A stretch of 46,342 bases of DNA from a virus: IMG/VR virus record IMGVR_UViG_3300032242_001824, positions 1-46,342 of that record; one strand, given 5' to 3'. The first letter of the stretch is position 1. Each line of letters opens with the position of its first letter. A program made the position numbers and the translations under genes. This document shows positions 30,945-39,857 of the stretch, one piece after another. A model generated the notes under the pieces. The model was not told the DNA's origin. It was given only the letters and a program-made list of their open reading frames with translations, and ran no database searches.

Positions 30945-32363
30945 ATGGCATACAATCTAAACATCCTCACTTCATACGCAAAAGTTTCACAAGTTGAGCT
31001 TGAGTATTACTTTCCATCTGCAACAGTACAAGGTTCTCCTGTCGGCGCATTCTATGCTTTTTTAGGTCAAGAAGATTCTTGGCCAGTCATCAACGGCGTA
31101 GAAACACCGACTCAACCTACTGAAGATCAAACATACTTGAAGAAAGTTTTCAAGAACATGTTTGCTGCAAAGTTAATTAACTCAAGCAACATGAGTCCTG
31201 TTATTCAACGTATCAATTGGGCAAATAACACAAATTATTTTGCATATATGGATAACGTAGATGTGCAAGCAAAAGATGCTAATGGTTTCTTAGTGCACAA
31301 TTTTTATATCAAGAATCGTTTTGACCAAGTTTTCAAATGTTTAGCTAATAATAATAGTGGTTTGTCTACTTCTGAACCATTCTTTCAACCTGGTTCATAC
31401 GGAACAAACAACATTTATGAGGGTTCCGACCTTTATAAGTGGAAATACATGTATACGATTGATGCGGGTTCAAAAAATAAATTTATGGATTCAGCATGGA
31501 TGCCAGTTCCAATTGGAGCAAATACTCCTCAACCGTATCTTACTAAGGCTGGTTGGGGTGACATTGAGGTCATCAACGTATTAGATGGTGGTTCTGGTTA
31601 TGATGCCGTTAACCAATACATAACTGTTACTGTAACAGGTGATGGTGTTGGCGCCAATGGTTCTATCACATCTCCACAAATTGTTGGTGGAATCATTAAA
31701 GACATTACGGTTACTAATGCAGGTAACAATTACACATACGCAAACGTGTCGGTTAATGCATATACTTCTGCAAACCTAAAGTTTCTTGCGGCAAATACAA
31801 CACCAGTGATAGCAATAGCACCAACCTCACCAATTGGAGGCCATGCTTATGATCCAATTTCCGAATTAGGTTGTTCAAACATTATGTTTTCTGTGGAGTT
31901 TAATGGTTCCGAAAACGGAGTTATTCCCACTACAGGTGTAAATTATAGACAAGTTGGACTGATTCTTAATCCACAAGTTTACGGTTCATCTGGCCCAACT
32001 CTTGCAAAAGATGCAATTTACAACCTTGCTACACAATTTATTTTGTCAGCCGGTGCAGGTAACATTTATGTTTCTGATGAAATTGTTAGACAAATAGATT
32101 TTAACAATAATTTATTATTTTCCGGTACAGTTTTGAGTTTTAATAGTTCAACCAATGTATTACAGATCATAAATACATACGGCACACCGGTTATTGGTCA
32201 ATCTGTTATTGGTCAAACTTCCGGAGCATCTAGAGTTTTGTTCTCTGAATCAACACCTACAATGATACCATTCTCGGGACTGATAACATACATAGAAAAC
32301 CGAGCTGGTGTTTTAAGAAGTGCAGACGGAATCGAACAATTCAAGTTTATATTAGGATACTAA
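30945..32363 (+). CDS. 8: gp8 baseplate wedge protein
   Basis: A 472-residue protein (T4: 334). The N-terminal half matches gp8: GAFYAFLGQEDSWPVINGVE, YLKKVFKNMFAAKLINSSNM, VIQRINWANNTNYFAYMDNV and YEGSDLYKWKYMYTIDAGSK. The extra length is due to a GGxGY-type beta-module (about 31560-31745) inserted before GCSNIMFSVEFNGSENGVIP. gp8 forms dimers in the outer wedge and binds gp7 and gp10. A GATAAATA lies only 4 nt before the ATG, too close for an ordinary late promoter of this gene. Confidence 0.9.
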   Translation: MAYNLNILTSYAKVSQVELEYYFPSATVQGSPVGAFYAFLGQEDSWPVINGVETPTQPTEDQTYLKKVFKNMFAAKLINSSNMSPVIQRINWANNTNYFAYMDNVDVQAKDANGFLVHNFYIKNRFDQVFKCLANNNSGLSTSEPFFQPGSYGTNNIYEGSDLYKWKYMYTIDAGSKNKFMDSAWMPVPIGANTPQPYLTKAGWGDIEVINVLDGGSGYDAVNQYITVTVTGDGVGANGSITSPQIVGGIIKDITVTNAGNNYTYANVSVNAYTSANLKFLAANTTPVIAIAPTSPIGGHAYDPISELGCSNIMFSVEFNGSENGVIPTTGVNYRQVGLILNPQVYGSSGPTLAKDAIYNLATQFILSAGAGNIYVSDEIVRQIDFNNNLLFSGTVLSFNSSTNVLQIINTYGTPVIGQSVIGQTSGASRVLFSESTPTMIPFSGLITYIENRAGVLRSADGIEQFKFILGY

Positions 32364-32372
32364 AGGAAAAAA

Positions 32373-35300
32373 ATGTCTCTAAATTTTAACGTTGGTCCGT
32401 ACCACGATGACTTTGACCCAACAAAAAACTTCCACCGTATCCTTTTTAAACCAGGTGTAGCGGTACAAGCTCGTGAATTAACACAATCACAAACGATACT
32501 ACAGGACCAAGTTTCTAATTTTGCATCTGCTATTTTTTCTCAAAATACACCGGTTTCTGGTGGACAAGTTACAACAAATAAAAACTGTTACTACCTAAAG
32601 TTAAATCCTACAGCTCCAAGTGGTTCAACTATTACGGCTGCTAACTTTGCAAATCAAATCATCCAAGACGCTTCAGGTGTTGTCCTGGCAAAGGTTATTG
32701 CGACAGTTGAAACAACAACAAGCGGTACAGTAGTTGGTGATCCTCCAACATTGATTATTAGTTATTTGTCTGGTGCACATTTTAACGATGGTATGTTGAT
32801 TGCCACAACGACAGCACAAACAACTCAATACGCAACTATTGCAACTTCTGTTCCAACTTCAGGAAACTACTCAACAGGATTATCTTCTACTGCTTCAATT
32901 GCTAATGGTACATTCTACATTGTCAACGGATACTCAGTCTCACAGACAAACGGCCAAAAATATAGCATTGGTAACTTTGTAAACGTATCTCAACAAACAA
33001 TCGTGTTAGACAAATACGATAACATACCTTCTGCTCGTGTTGGTTTACAGATCAATGAAACAATTTATGATTACGTTAATGATCCTTCGTTGCTAGATCC
33101 AGCAATTGGTGCAACAAATTATCAAGCGCCCGGTGCAGACCGTTATGTTATCACTCTTACATTAACGTCATTGCCATTGACTCCAGGTAATGATGATGGC
33201 TTCATTGAATTGTTGCGTATACAAAATGGTAGCATTGTTAAACAAGTTGATGGTACAGTATATTCAACTATCGATGATTACTTTGCAAAGCGTGACTATG
33301 AAACCAACGGCGACTATATCGTTGAAGGTTTAACACTGACTCCTTCCGCAAATGCTAACACTATAATTAACCAAACAAACTATGACCTAAAAGTTGGTAA
33401 AGGTGTAGCATATGTTCATGGTTACAGATTAGAAAACCAGTCACAAATTATCCTAACGAATAATAGAGCGCAGTCTACAGCAAACATCAACAATAATGCG
33501 GTGTTTGTTGACTATGGAAACTACTTTGTTGTAGATACATCAAATGGTGTATTTGATATTGGTGTAGTTCCGCAAGTTGATTTCCACTCAGTTGGTTCAG
33601 ATAACATTGTTTCCACAAACAATACAACCTATACCTCAACATTGATTGGCACCGGTTTCATGCGTAATTTTACCTACGTATCCGGAACAGGTTCAAATAC
33701 CAAAACCTACGTATATAATGCTGCCGTATCTGATATTCAATATAACACCTTGACTGGTGCAGTTACTTCAGGTACAGCAAACTCATTTGTAATTACCGAC
33801 ACAACAGGTAAATTCTCTGCTGTAGCCAATGCTTACTATAATGTAACTGTAAGTATGACAACCGGTGGTATTACTGACATAAGAAACATCGTTAACTATG
33901 TTGGTTCTACAAAAACAGCTTACGTTGATAACCTGTTCACAGTTGCACCAACTTCTTCTTCAACATTCAGTTTGAATTTCCAACAATATGATGTTGAGTC
34001 TATTGTTAAAACTGTTGGTTCCGGTAACTACAATTTAACAGCTAACGTTGGAATTAACTTAGCAACAGGTAAAGTTAATGGTTTAGTTACAGGTGATACG
34101 ATTCTTAACAATCCAGGTACACCTGAGTTGTTGTTCACAGTTGGTTATCCATATGTTGCACAATTAGCTTCCACCGCATATTACTCACAAAGAGTATATC
34201 GTCAGAAAACATTTACGGGTAATACACTGACACTACAAGCTACTTCAGGTAACAGTAGCAGCCCAATCCGTTTTGAAGGTGCAAGCACACTATCGGGTTC
34301 TGCCGCAGAACAGTTATTCATCGTTATTGATAACTCAACAGGTAGTATTCTAGATTTCACTACATCAGGTAATACAATCACAATTTCAAGTGATAAAACA
34401 ACTGCAACATTTGTTGTTGGCTCTGGTGTCGGTACAAACAAAAACGTTACAATTATTGCTGAAGTACAAGTAAGTTCAGGTGATTCTTCTAACTATGTAC
34501 TAAAATCAAAGAACTTGGTTGTTGGGAATACATCTACTGTTAGCACATCTTTTGGTGGTGCAATTAATACCAACACAAAACAAGACTTGACTAAAGGCCA
34601 AGTTATTATTGCTAAAGCTGGTATCACCACAAACAAAATGTCTCTGTATGTGAATGACGTTAAACGTATCACAAAGATCATCGATTCTGGTGTAGCAGGA
34701 ACTGATCCAACGGGCGCATTGAATAACTATACAGATGTAACAAGCTACTTCGTTGTGGATAAAGGTCAACGTGATTCTTATTACGACCATGCAACTATCT
34801 CATTGCTTCCTGGTGCTCCTGCTCCAATTGGTAACATCTTGGTTGTATTTGATTACTACTCACATACTCAAGCATCATCCGGTGATGGTTATTTCAGCAT
34901 TCAATCATATCAATCCGCAGGCTCAACTTACGGTGGTGTATCAACCTCACCTGAAGCGTATGCTCAAATCCCATCTTACACAGCAGCCGATGGTGTCATC
35001 TATAAATTGTCTGACTCGATTGACTTCAGACCATGTAGAGTAAACGGACAGACAGCATATGTTTGGGAATTTTCAGGTACGCAATCATCAACAAATGACA
35101 TTGGCGTATTGATTCCACAAAACTTATCAAACTTCACCAGCAATTACTTCTACTACTTGGGTCGTAAAGACAAGTTGGTTCTAACTAAAGATAGAAGTTT
35201 CCAAATCATTCAAGGTACACCTTCAACTGCACCTATTTTACCAGTCGAACCAACAGGCTCATTGGTACTTGCAAACTTGTCACATGATCCATACACTGCA

Positions 35301-37385
35301 TATGTGCCGGGTGAAAATGCTGGTGGCACTACACCAAATCTTTCAGTTGACAGAATAATCCACAAACGTTGGGCTAAAACAGACATTACGGACCTAGAAA
35401 CTCGTGTTAACAATCTTGAATACTATACATCATTAAGTATCTTGGAACAAAATGCACAATCATTACAAGTTCCTGATGCCAATGGTTTGAACCGTTTCAA
35501 GAATGGTATCTTGGTTGATGATTTCTCATCTTATGCTACAGCAGATACTACCAACCAAGATTATATGGCTAACATCAACGTTAGACAGAATCGTTTGACT
35601 GCAAGAGAGCATGTTAATAACTTCCAGTTGCAAAATCCAATAGTCCTTGCTTCTTTGGGTACTTTGGCTAATACCAATTCTTATGCAATAAACAGCATTA
35701 ATGGTACACAAACCAACATCTATACATTGCCATATACAACAGCAAATGTGGTTGTTCAACCTTTGGCTAGTAGCACAGTTTCTGTTAATCCATTCTCCGT
35801 TTCAGTACAACAAGGTTCTCTACAGATGAACCCTCCGATAGACAATTGGGTTGATAACAAACAGGCACCTGCAATTCTAGTTTCAGACCCTACAATTCAA
35901 ATTTATCAAGCAACCGGTGGTACAACTTTGGTTAACTCTGGTGATTGGCAAACAATTCCAGGTACTTCAAGTTCCAAATCAACAACCACAACCGGACCAA
36001 TCACAACAGGGTTAACGGTTGGTCAAACAGGAACAGTTACAACTACAACAACACAGACTTATTCAAGTCAGTTACAGAATGCAACTTCAAGTGCATATAA
36101 TCCAACATCGAGTTTATTTGCAACAAACAATGGTTATTTGACAAACATTGCAGTTCTTCCATATATTAGACCACAACAAATCATAGTTCGTGCATCCGGT
36201 CTATTGGTCAATGCTAATGTGTCTACTTTCTTTGATGGTAAAGATGTATCAAATTACATGACTAGTCCAAATACTATTGAATTAACTGATGTTAGTGGTT
36301 CATTCAAACAAGATGATGTTGTTGGTTTTTATATTAGTAACACATTCTATCCTGTTGCTCGTATAATCCAAGTTTACAACTATTCAAATGGAACACAAGC
36401 TCGCTTGTATGTTGCTGACGTTGTTGGTGCACCAAATGCTATTGGTTCAACCACACTACAGAATGCAACATTTGATTCTACAGGTGCTTATATCGGATCA
36501 ACAGCACAAGGTACAATATCTGCAAATTCTTTGATTAATGTTCACCAAAGTGGTTCAATCAGTGGCGTTGGTGGTGGATATGCAAACACACTAAATGCCA
36601 ATGCAGTAACTCAAATTTATGGCACACCAATTGTTCAAGGTTATTCTACATTTTTGAATGCTTACGGAGTTTGGGGTGATGCAACTAACGGCACATCATA
36701 CAGTGCAACAATTCCTTTAGTATTCCCTAAAGCTGCCACATGGACAATCACAGTTGGATGTAGTGGTTCTGCAACATTTTATGCTAACGGACCATCTATT
36801 GGTAACGCATTATCTAATAATCCAGGTAATACAACAACTTTCACCTACACAACTTCAGGTGCAACCACAGTGAATTTTGGTTGGGTTGCAGTAAGTTCAG
36901 GCACAACAACTTCTGCATTAGCTTGGACAATCACAGATTCTGCAAACACTGTGTATGCTAGTTCTGTTAATCCACCAGTTAATTACACAAATGCAGGAAC
37001 TCAAATAATAATGCCCTATGGCGCCGCATATTTTACAGGCGCGACTCAATTAAGACTTGATGCATCTACTGCTTCAAATGTCTCTAATTTTTATGTTGGA
37101 TCATCAATTACAGTCACAACAAAATTAATTACTCCATACAGTGCATCAGCAACATATGTTCCACCAGAAGCGATACCGAGTGCAGGACCTGGATTAATTG
37201 ATGGGAATTCTTGGGTTGACCGTGGTGGTAACAGAACATTTTCAACTCAAAATCCACCCCAGCAACCTACATTTAATGGTTCTTATCAATTCAACAGTAA
37301 TAGTAGTGATAATTGGGGTAGTAGTAATGGTGTACAAGATCCGCCAGATAGATCATGGGCAGCAGGAACTACGGGCGAAACTTAA
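32373..37385 (+). CDS. Giant DUF4815-type virion structural protein
   Basis: A 1670-residue protein. The N-terminal YHDDFDPTKNFHRILFKPGV followed by AVQARELTQSQTILQDQVSN and FASAIFSQNTPVSGGQV is the DUF4815 signature found in many contractile phages. FAKRDYETNGDYIVEGLTL and GKGVAYVHGYRLENQSQ are also typical. Later, LSVDRIIHKRWAKTDITDLE, TRVNNLEYYTSLSILEQNAQ and a DFSSYATADTTNQDY segment are the classic middle part. The last 500 residues are Ser/Thr/Asn-rich beta-structure. The family's usual C-terminal part (DPxAQSF...GVFLxS) is encoded by the next gene instead. It is probably an outer baseplate or fibre-attachment component (gp10-like place). Confidence 0.85.
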   Translation: MSLNFNVGPYHDDFDPTKNFHRILFKPGVAVQARELTQSQTILQDQVSNFASAIFSQNTPVSGGQVTTNKNCYYLKLNPTAPSGSTITAANFANQIIQDASGVVLAKVIATVETTTSGTVVGDPPTLIISYLSGAHFNDGMLIATTTAQTTQYATIATSVPTSGNYSTGLSSTASIANGTFYIVNGYSVSQTNGQKYSIGNFVNVSQQTIVLDKYDNIPSARVGLQINETIYDYVNDPSLLDPAIGATNYQAPGADRYVITLTLTSLPLTPGNDDGFIELLRIQNGSIVKQVDGTVYSTIDDYFAKRDYETNGDYIVEGLTLTPSANANTIINQTNYDLKVGKGVAYVHGYRLENQSQIILTNNRAQSTANINNNAVFVDYGNYFVVDTSNGVFDIGVVPQVDFHSVGSDNIVSTNNTTYTSTLIGTGFMRNFTYVSGTGSNTKTYVYNAAVSDIQYNTLTGAVTSGTANSFVITDTTGKFSAVANAYYNVTVSMTTGGITDIRNIVNYVGSTKTAYVDNLFTVAPTSSSTFSLNFQQYDVESIVKTVGSGNYNLTANVGINLATGKVNGLVTGDTILNNPGTPELLFTVGYPYVAQLASTAYYSQRVYRQKTFTGNTLTLQATSGNSSSPIRFEGASTLSGSAAEQLFIVIDNSTGSILDFTTSGNTITISSDKTTATFVVGSGVGTNKNVTIIAEVQVSSGDSSNYVLKSKNLVVGNTSTVSTSFGGAINTNTKQDLTKGQVIIAKAGITTNKMSLYVNDVKRITKIIDSGVAGTDPTGALNNYTDVTSYFVVDKGQRDSYYDHATISLLPGAPAPIGNILVVFDYYSHTQASSGDGYFSIQSYQSAGSTYGGVSTSPEAYAQIPSYTAADGVIYKLSDSIDFRPCRVNGQTAYVWEFSGTQSSTNDIGVLIPQNLSNFTSNYFYYLGRKDKLVLTKDRSFQIIQGTPSTAPILPVEPTGSLVLANLSHDPYTAYVPGENAGGTTPNLSVDRIIHKRWAKTDITDLETRVNNLEYYTSLSILEQNAQSLQVPDANGLNRFKNGILVDDFSSYATADTTNQDYMANINVRQNRLTAREHVNNFQLQNPIVLASLGTLANTNSYAINSINGTQTNIYTLPYTTANVVVQPLASSTVSVNPFSVSVQQGSLQMNPPIDNWVDNKQAPAILVSDPTIQIYQATGGTTLVNSGDWQTIPGTSSSKSTTTTGPITTGLTVGQTGTVTTTTTQTYSSQLQNATSSAYNPTSSLFATNNGYLTNIAVLPYIRPQQIIVRASGLLVNANVSTFFDGKDVSNYMTSPNTIELTDVSGSFKQDDVVGFYISNTFYPVARIIQVYNYSNGTQARLYVADVVGAPNAIGSTTLQNATFDSTGAYIGSTAQGTISANSLINVHQSGSISGVGGGYANTLNANAVTQIYGTPIVQGYSTFLNAYGVWGDATNGTSYSATIPLVFPKAATWTITVGCSGSATFYANGPSIGNALSNNPGNTTTFTYTTSGATTVNFGWVAVSSGTTTSALAWTITDSANTVYASSVNPPVNYTNAGTQIIMPYGAAYFTGATQLRLDASTASNVSNFYVGSSITVTTKLITPYSASATYVPPEAIPSAGPGLIDGNSWVDRGGNRTFSTQNPPQQPTFNGSYQFNSNSSDNWGSSNGVQDPPDRSWAAGTTGET

Positions 37386-37394
37386 TATAAACAC

Positions 37395-37402
37395 TATAAA
37401 TA
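37395..37402 (+). promoter_or_regulatory. Late promoter TATAAATA
   Basis: Exact T4 late-promoter octamer in the 38-bp gap before the 37424 gene, ending 21 bp before its ATG. It is the best late-box match on the plus strand and would allow the second half of the split structural protein to be expressed separately. Confidence 0.68.
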
Positions 37403-37423
37403 GTTAAAAATATTGGAAAATAA

Positions 37424-39634
37424 ATGTCAACATACGTAAAAGTAGCAAACTACACCTACACCGCAAACATTACAGCATATGATCCTGTAACAAAACTAGT
37501 TACATTAGATGCTCCTGTAAATTTGTCGTTGGGTGTCAATTCATTCTTGGGTGGTGATATTAGCTCCACATATTCTATTAACGGAGCTTTGACCAAACTA
37601 GACAGTGCAGTTCAATCAGGACAAAAACTTTCTAAGCCGACAACAGATGAAGGTGGTAACTATGTTGCTATTTTCAATGTACCTTCGACAACATTCCAAA
37701 CTGGTTCAAAAATATTCAGAATTGATAATAGAACGGTTGTAACTGATCCAACTACCGTAACAACATTTGCAGAAGGTACGTTTGTTGCTTCTGGTTTATC
37801 CACAACATCACAAAAACTAGATTTTTCACCGTCTGTTGATTCTGTAGCACAGTCATTCACACAAATTAATCAAAAATCTTCCACTCAAGTTTCTACAACC
37901 ACAACTGTTAATGTTGTCAACAATGCGGTAACAAATGGCGGCGGTGGATCAGATAGTGGCACGGATCCTGTTGCACAATCATTTATTATCTCTAAAGATA
38001 ATTATCCAAATGGTGTGTTTCTCAATTCAATTAAGTTGTTTTTCCAAAGTAAGCCTGCAAGTAATGCGCCAGTTACAGTATCTATTATTCCAACAATTAA
38101 TGGTTATCCAGATGGAACAGCATTGAGTTATTCAACTGTAACATTATCTCCTAGTCAGGTAAATGTTTCTGCTAATCCACACTATTTGGATTCTACATCA
38201 TATACACAATTCCAATTCGATGCACCGGTTTATGTCCAATCCGGCGTATTATATGCAATTGTTATTAAATCTAGTTCACCAGATTATAATTTATATTTGG
38301 CTCAACAAAATCAATTTGCTGTTCCATCTACAGCAAAAGCAAAACCAACAGATGCAAATCCTGCAAATCCTACAAAAATTGGTGCTGCACCTTATGTTGG
38401 TTCATTATTCGAATCACAAAACGCCATTACTTGGACGGCAGATCAATCTAAAGATTTGATGTTTGTTATTGATCGTTGTGTATTCGCAACTGCAAATACC
38501 GCAAAAATTCAATTTGTTGTTCCTAAGAATCTTCCTTTTAGAAAACTTGCAACGCAAGACATTCTTTACAAATTGGATGCAAATAGTGTACCACAAACAT
38601 CAGGTGTTTTTTCTAAAAGTGCTAAAGTTGATGCTTTGAATGTTACAACAACAGATTTTTCACCAGCCGGAACACAAATTAATTACACATACCAATCAAC
38701 ATTATTGAATGGTAATATTCCTACACCTGAAACAAACATTACTCCAGGTAGATTAGGCAGTCCAACACCAGAACATAATTATTTAAGTGATGGTCAAGGA
38801 GAACGTGTCTTGCAAAAGGCATCTAGCAACTCTTTCAGTTTGTATGCAACAATGTCCACAAACGATCCTAATGTATCTCCAATCATTTCGGATGACGGAG
38901 TTTCGTTGTTTACAGTTCGTTACCAAATTAACAACATGGTTATCAGTAACAACACTATTTCTCTAATTAACGGAGGAAATGGTTACTCAAGTCTTTCATC
39001 ATCTAATATTACAATTTCTACACCAGATATTGGTTCGAATACTGCAACTTTAGGCCTAACAGCTAATGCAAACGGTGCAATTACTTCCGTTTATGTTACA
39101 AATCCGGGTTCTGGTTATTTGACAACACCTACAGTTACAGTTACTGGTGCAAATAATGTCCCAGCAGTTATAACTATTGCTGGTGAAACATCACCTAAAG
39201 GTGGTAATGCGGTAGCTAAATACTTTACTAAGAAGGTTGTATTGTCTCCAGGTAATGATTCTGGTGACTTGAGAGTGTTCTATAGTGCTTATCGTCCAAC
39301 AGGAACAAATGTTTTTGTCTACTATAAGATTCTTTCTTCTCAAGATACACAACCATTTGAATCAGGTAACTGGCAACTGATGACCACACTAAAAGGTGGT
39401 TTGAATATTTATTCAACATCAAGAGATAATGTTATTGAATATGAATGTGCACCTGGTATATTTACAAGTGGTGCGGCAAATAATAACATCAGTTATTTGA
39501 GCACCAACGGACAAACTTATAATTCGTTTATTCAATTTGCTATCAAAGTTGTGTTGGCCACAAATGACAATACAACCGTTCCTTTCTTAACTGACATTCG
39601 CGCATTGGCATTACCACCCGGAACAAATATCTAA
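37424..39634 (+). CDS. Virion structural protein, C-terminal partner of the DUF4815 protein
   Basis: A 736-residue protein. From about residue 180 it carries DPVAQSFIISKDNYPNGVFL, NSIKLFFQSKPASNAPVTVS, IIPTINGYPDGTALSYSTV and FQFDAPVYVQSGVLYAIVIK, the block that normally forms the C-terminal region of long DUF4815-type baseplate proteins. It also has a GGxGY beta-module near residues 510-585 (SLINGGNGYSS, NPGSGYLTTPTVTVTG). The N-terminal 150 residues are beta-rich and not recognised. It therefore looks like a separated second half of a single ancestral polypeptide, and it has its own late box. Confidence 0.75.
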   Translation: MSTYVKVANYTYTANITAYDPVTKLVTLDAPVNLSLGVNSFLGGDISSTYSINGALTKLDSAVQSGQKLSKPTTDEGGNYVAIFNVPSTTFQTGSKIFRIDNRTVVTDPTTVTTFAEGTFVASGLSTTSQKLDFSPSVDSVAQSFTQINQKSSTQVSTTTTVNVVNNAVTNGGGGSDSGTDPVAQSFIISKDNYPNGVFLNSIKLFFQSKPASNAPVTVSIIPTINGYPDGTALSYSTVTLSPSQVNVSANPHYLDSTSYTQFQFDAPVYVQSGVLYAIVIKSSSPDYNLYLAQQNQFAVPSTAKAKPTDANPANPTKIGAAPYVGSLFESQNAITWTADQSKDLMFVIDRCVFATANTAKIQFVVPKNLPFRKLATQDILYKLDANSVPQTSGVFSKSAKVDALNVTTTDFSPAGTQINYTYQSTLLNGNIPTPETNITPGRLGSPTPEHNYLSDGQGERVLQKASSNSFSLYATMSTNDPNVSPIISDDGVSLFTVRYQINNMVISNNTISLINGGNGYSSLSSSNITISTPDIGSNTATLGLTANANGAITSVYVTNPGSGYLTTPTVTVTGANNVPAVITIAGETSPKGGNAVAKYFTKKVVLSPGNDSGDLRVFYSAYRPTGTNVFVYYKILSSQDTQPFESGNWQLMTTLKGGLNIYSTSRDNVIEYECAPGIFTSGAANNNISYLSTNGQTYNSFIQFAIKVVLATNDNTTVPFLTDIRALALPPGTNI

Positions 39635-39635
39635 T

Positions 39636-39857
39636 ATGAACTTAGTTAAAGTCACAGGCACAAATTATGCCAGAGATATTAATAGTATGGCTATCATGCC
39701 TGTGGATAATACCGAAAAGAATGAGTATTATGCTAAACTTCGTGTAATTAAGAACCAAAAAGAAGAAATAAATAAGATAAGGTCTGAAATTGACGACATT
39801 AAATCTGATGTTAGTGAAATAAAAGGTCTACTGAAACAACTCATAGGTAAAGAATAA
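39636..39857 (+). CDS. Small coiled-coil structural protein
   Basis: A 73-residue protein beginning MNLVKVTGTNYARDINSMAI, then a C-terminal coiled coil (EEINKIRSEIDDIKSDVSEI with Ile/Leu at heptad positions, ending KGLLKQLIGKE). Proteins of this size and pattern (xGTxYxRDxxSMA...NTD, then coiled coil) recur next to fibre genes in environmental T4-like phages. It may be a short trimeric connector or a fibre chaperone. It starts one base after the preceding stop and overlaps the next ATG (TAATG). Function unknown. Confidence 0.75.
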   Translation: MNLVKVTGTNYARDINSMAIMPVDNTEKNEYYAKLRVIKNQKEEINKIRSEIDDIKSDVSEIKGLLKQLIGKE

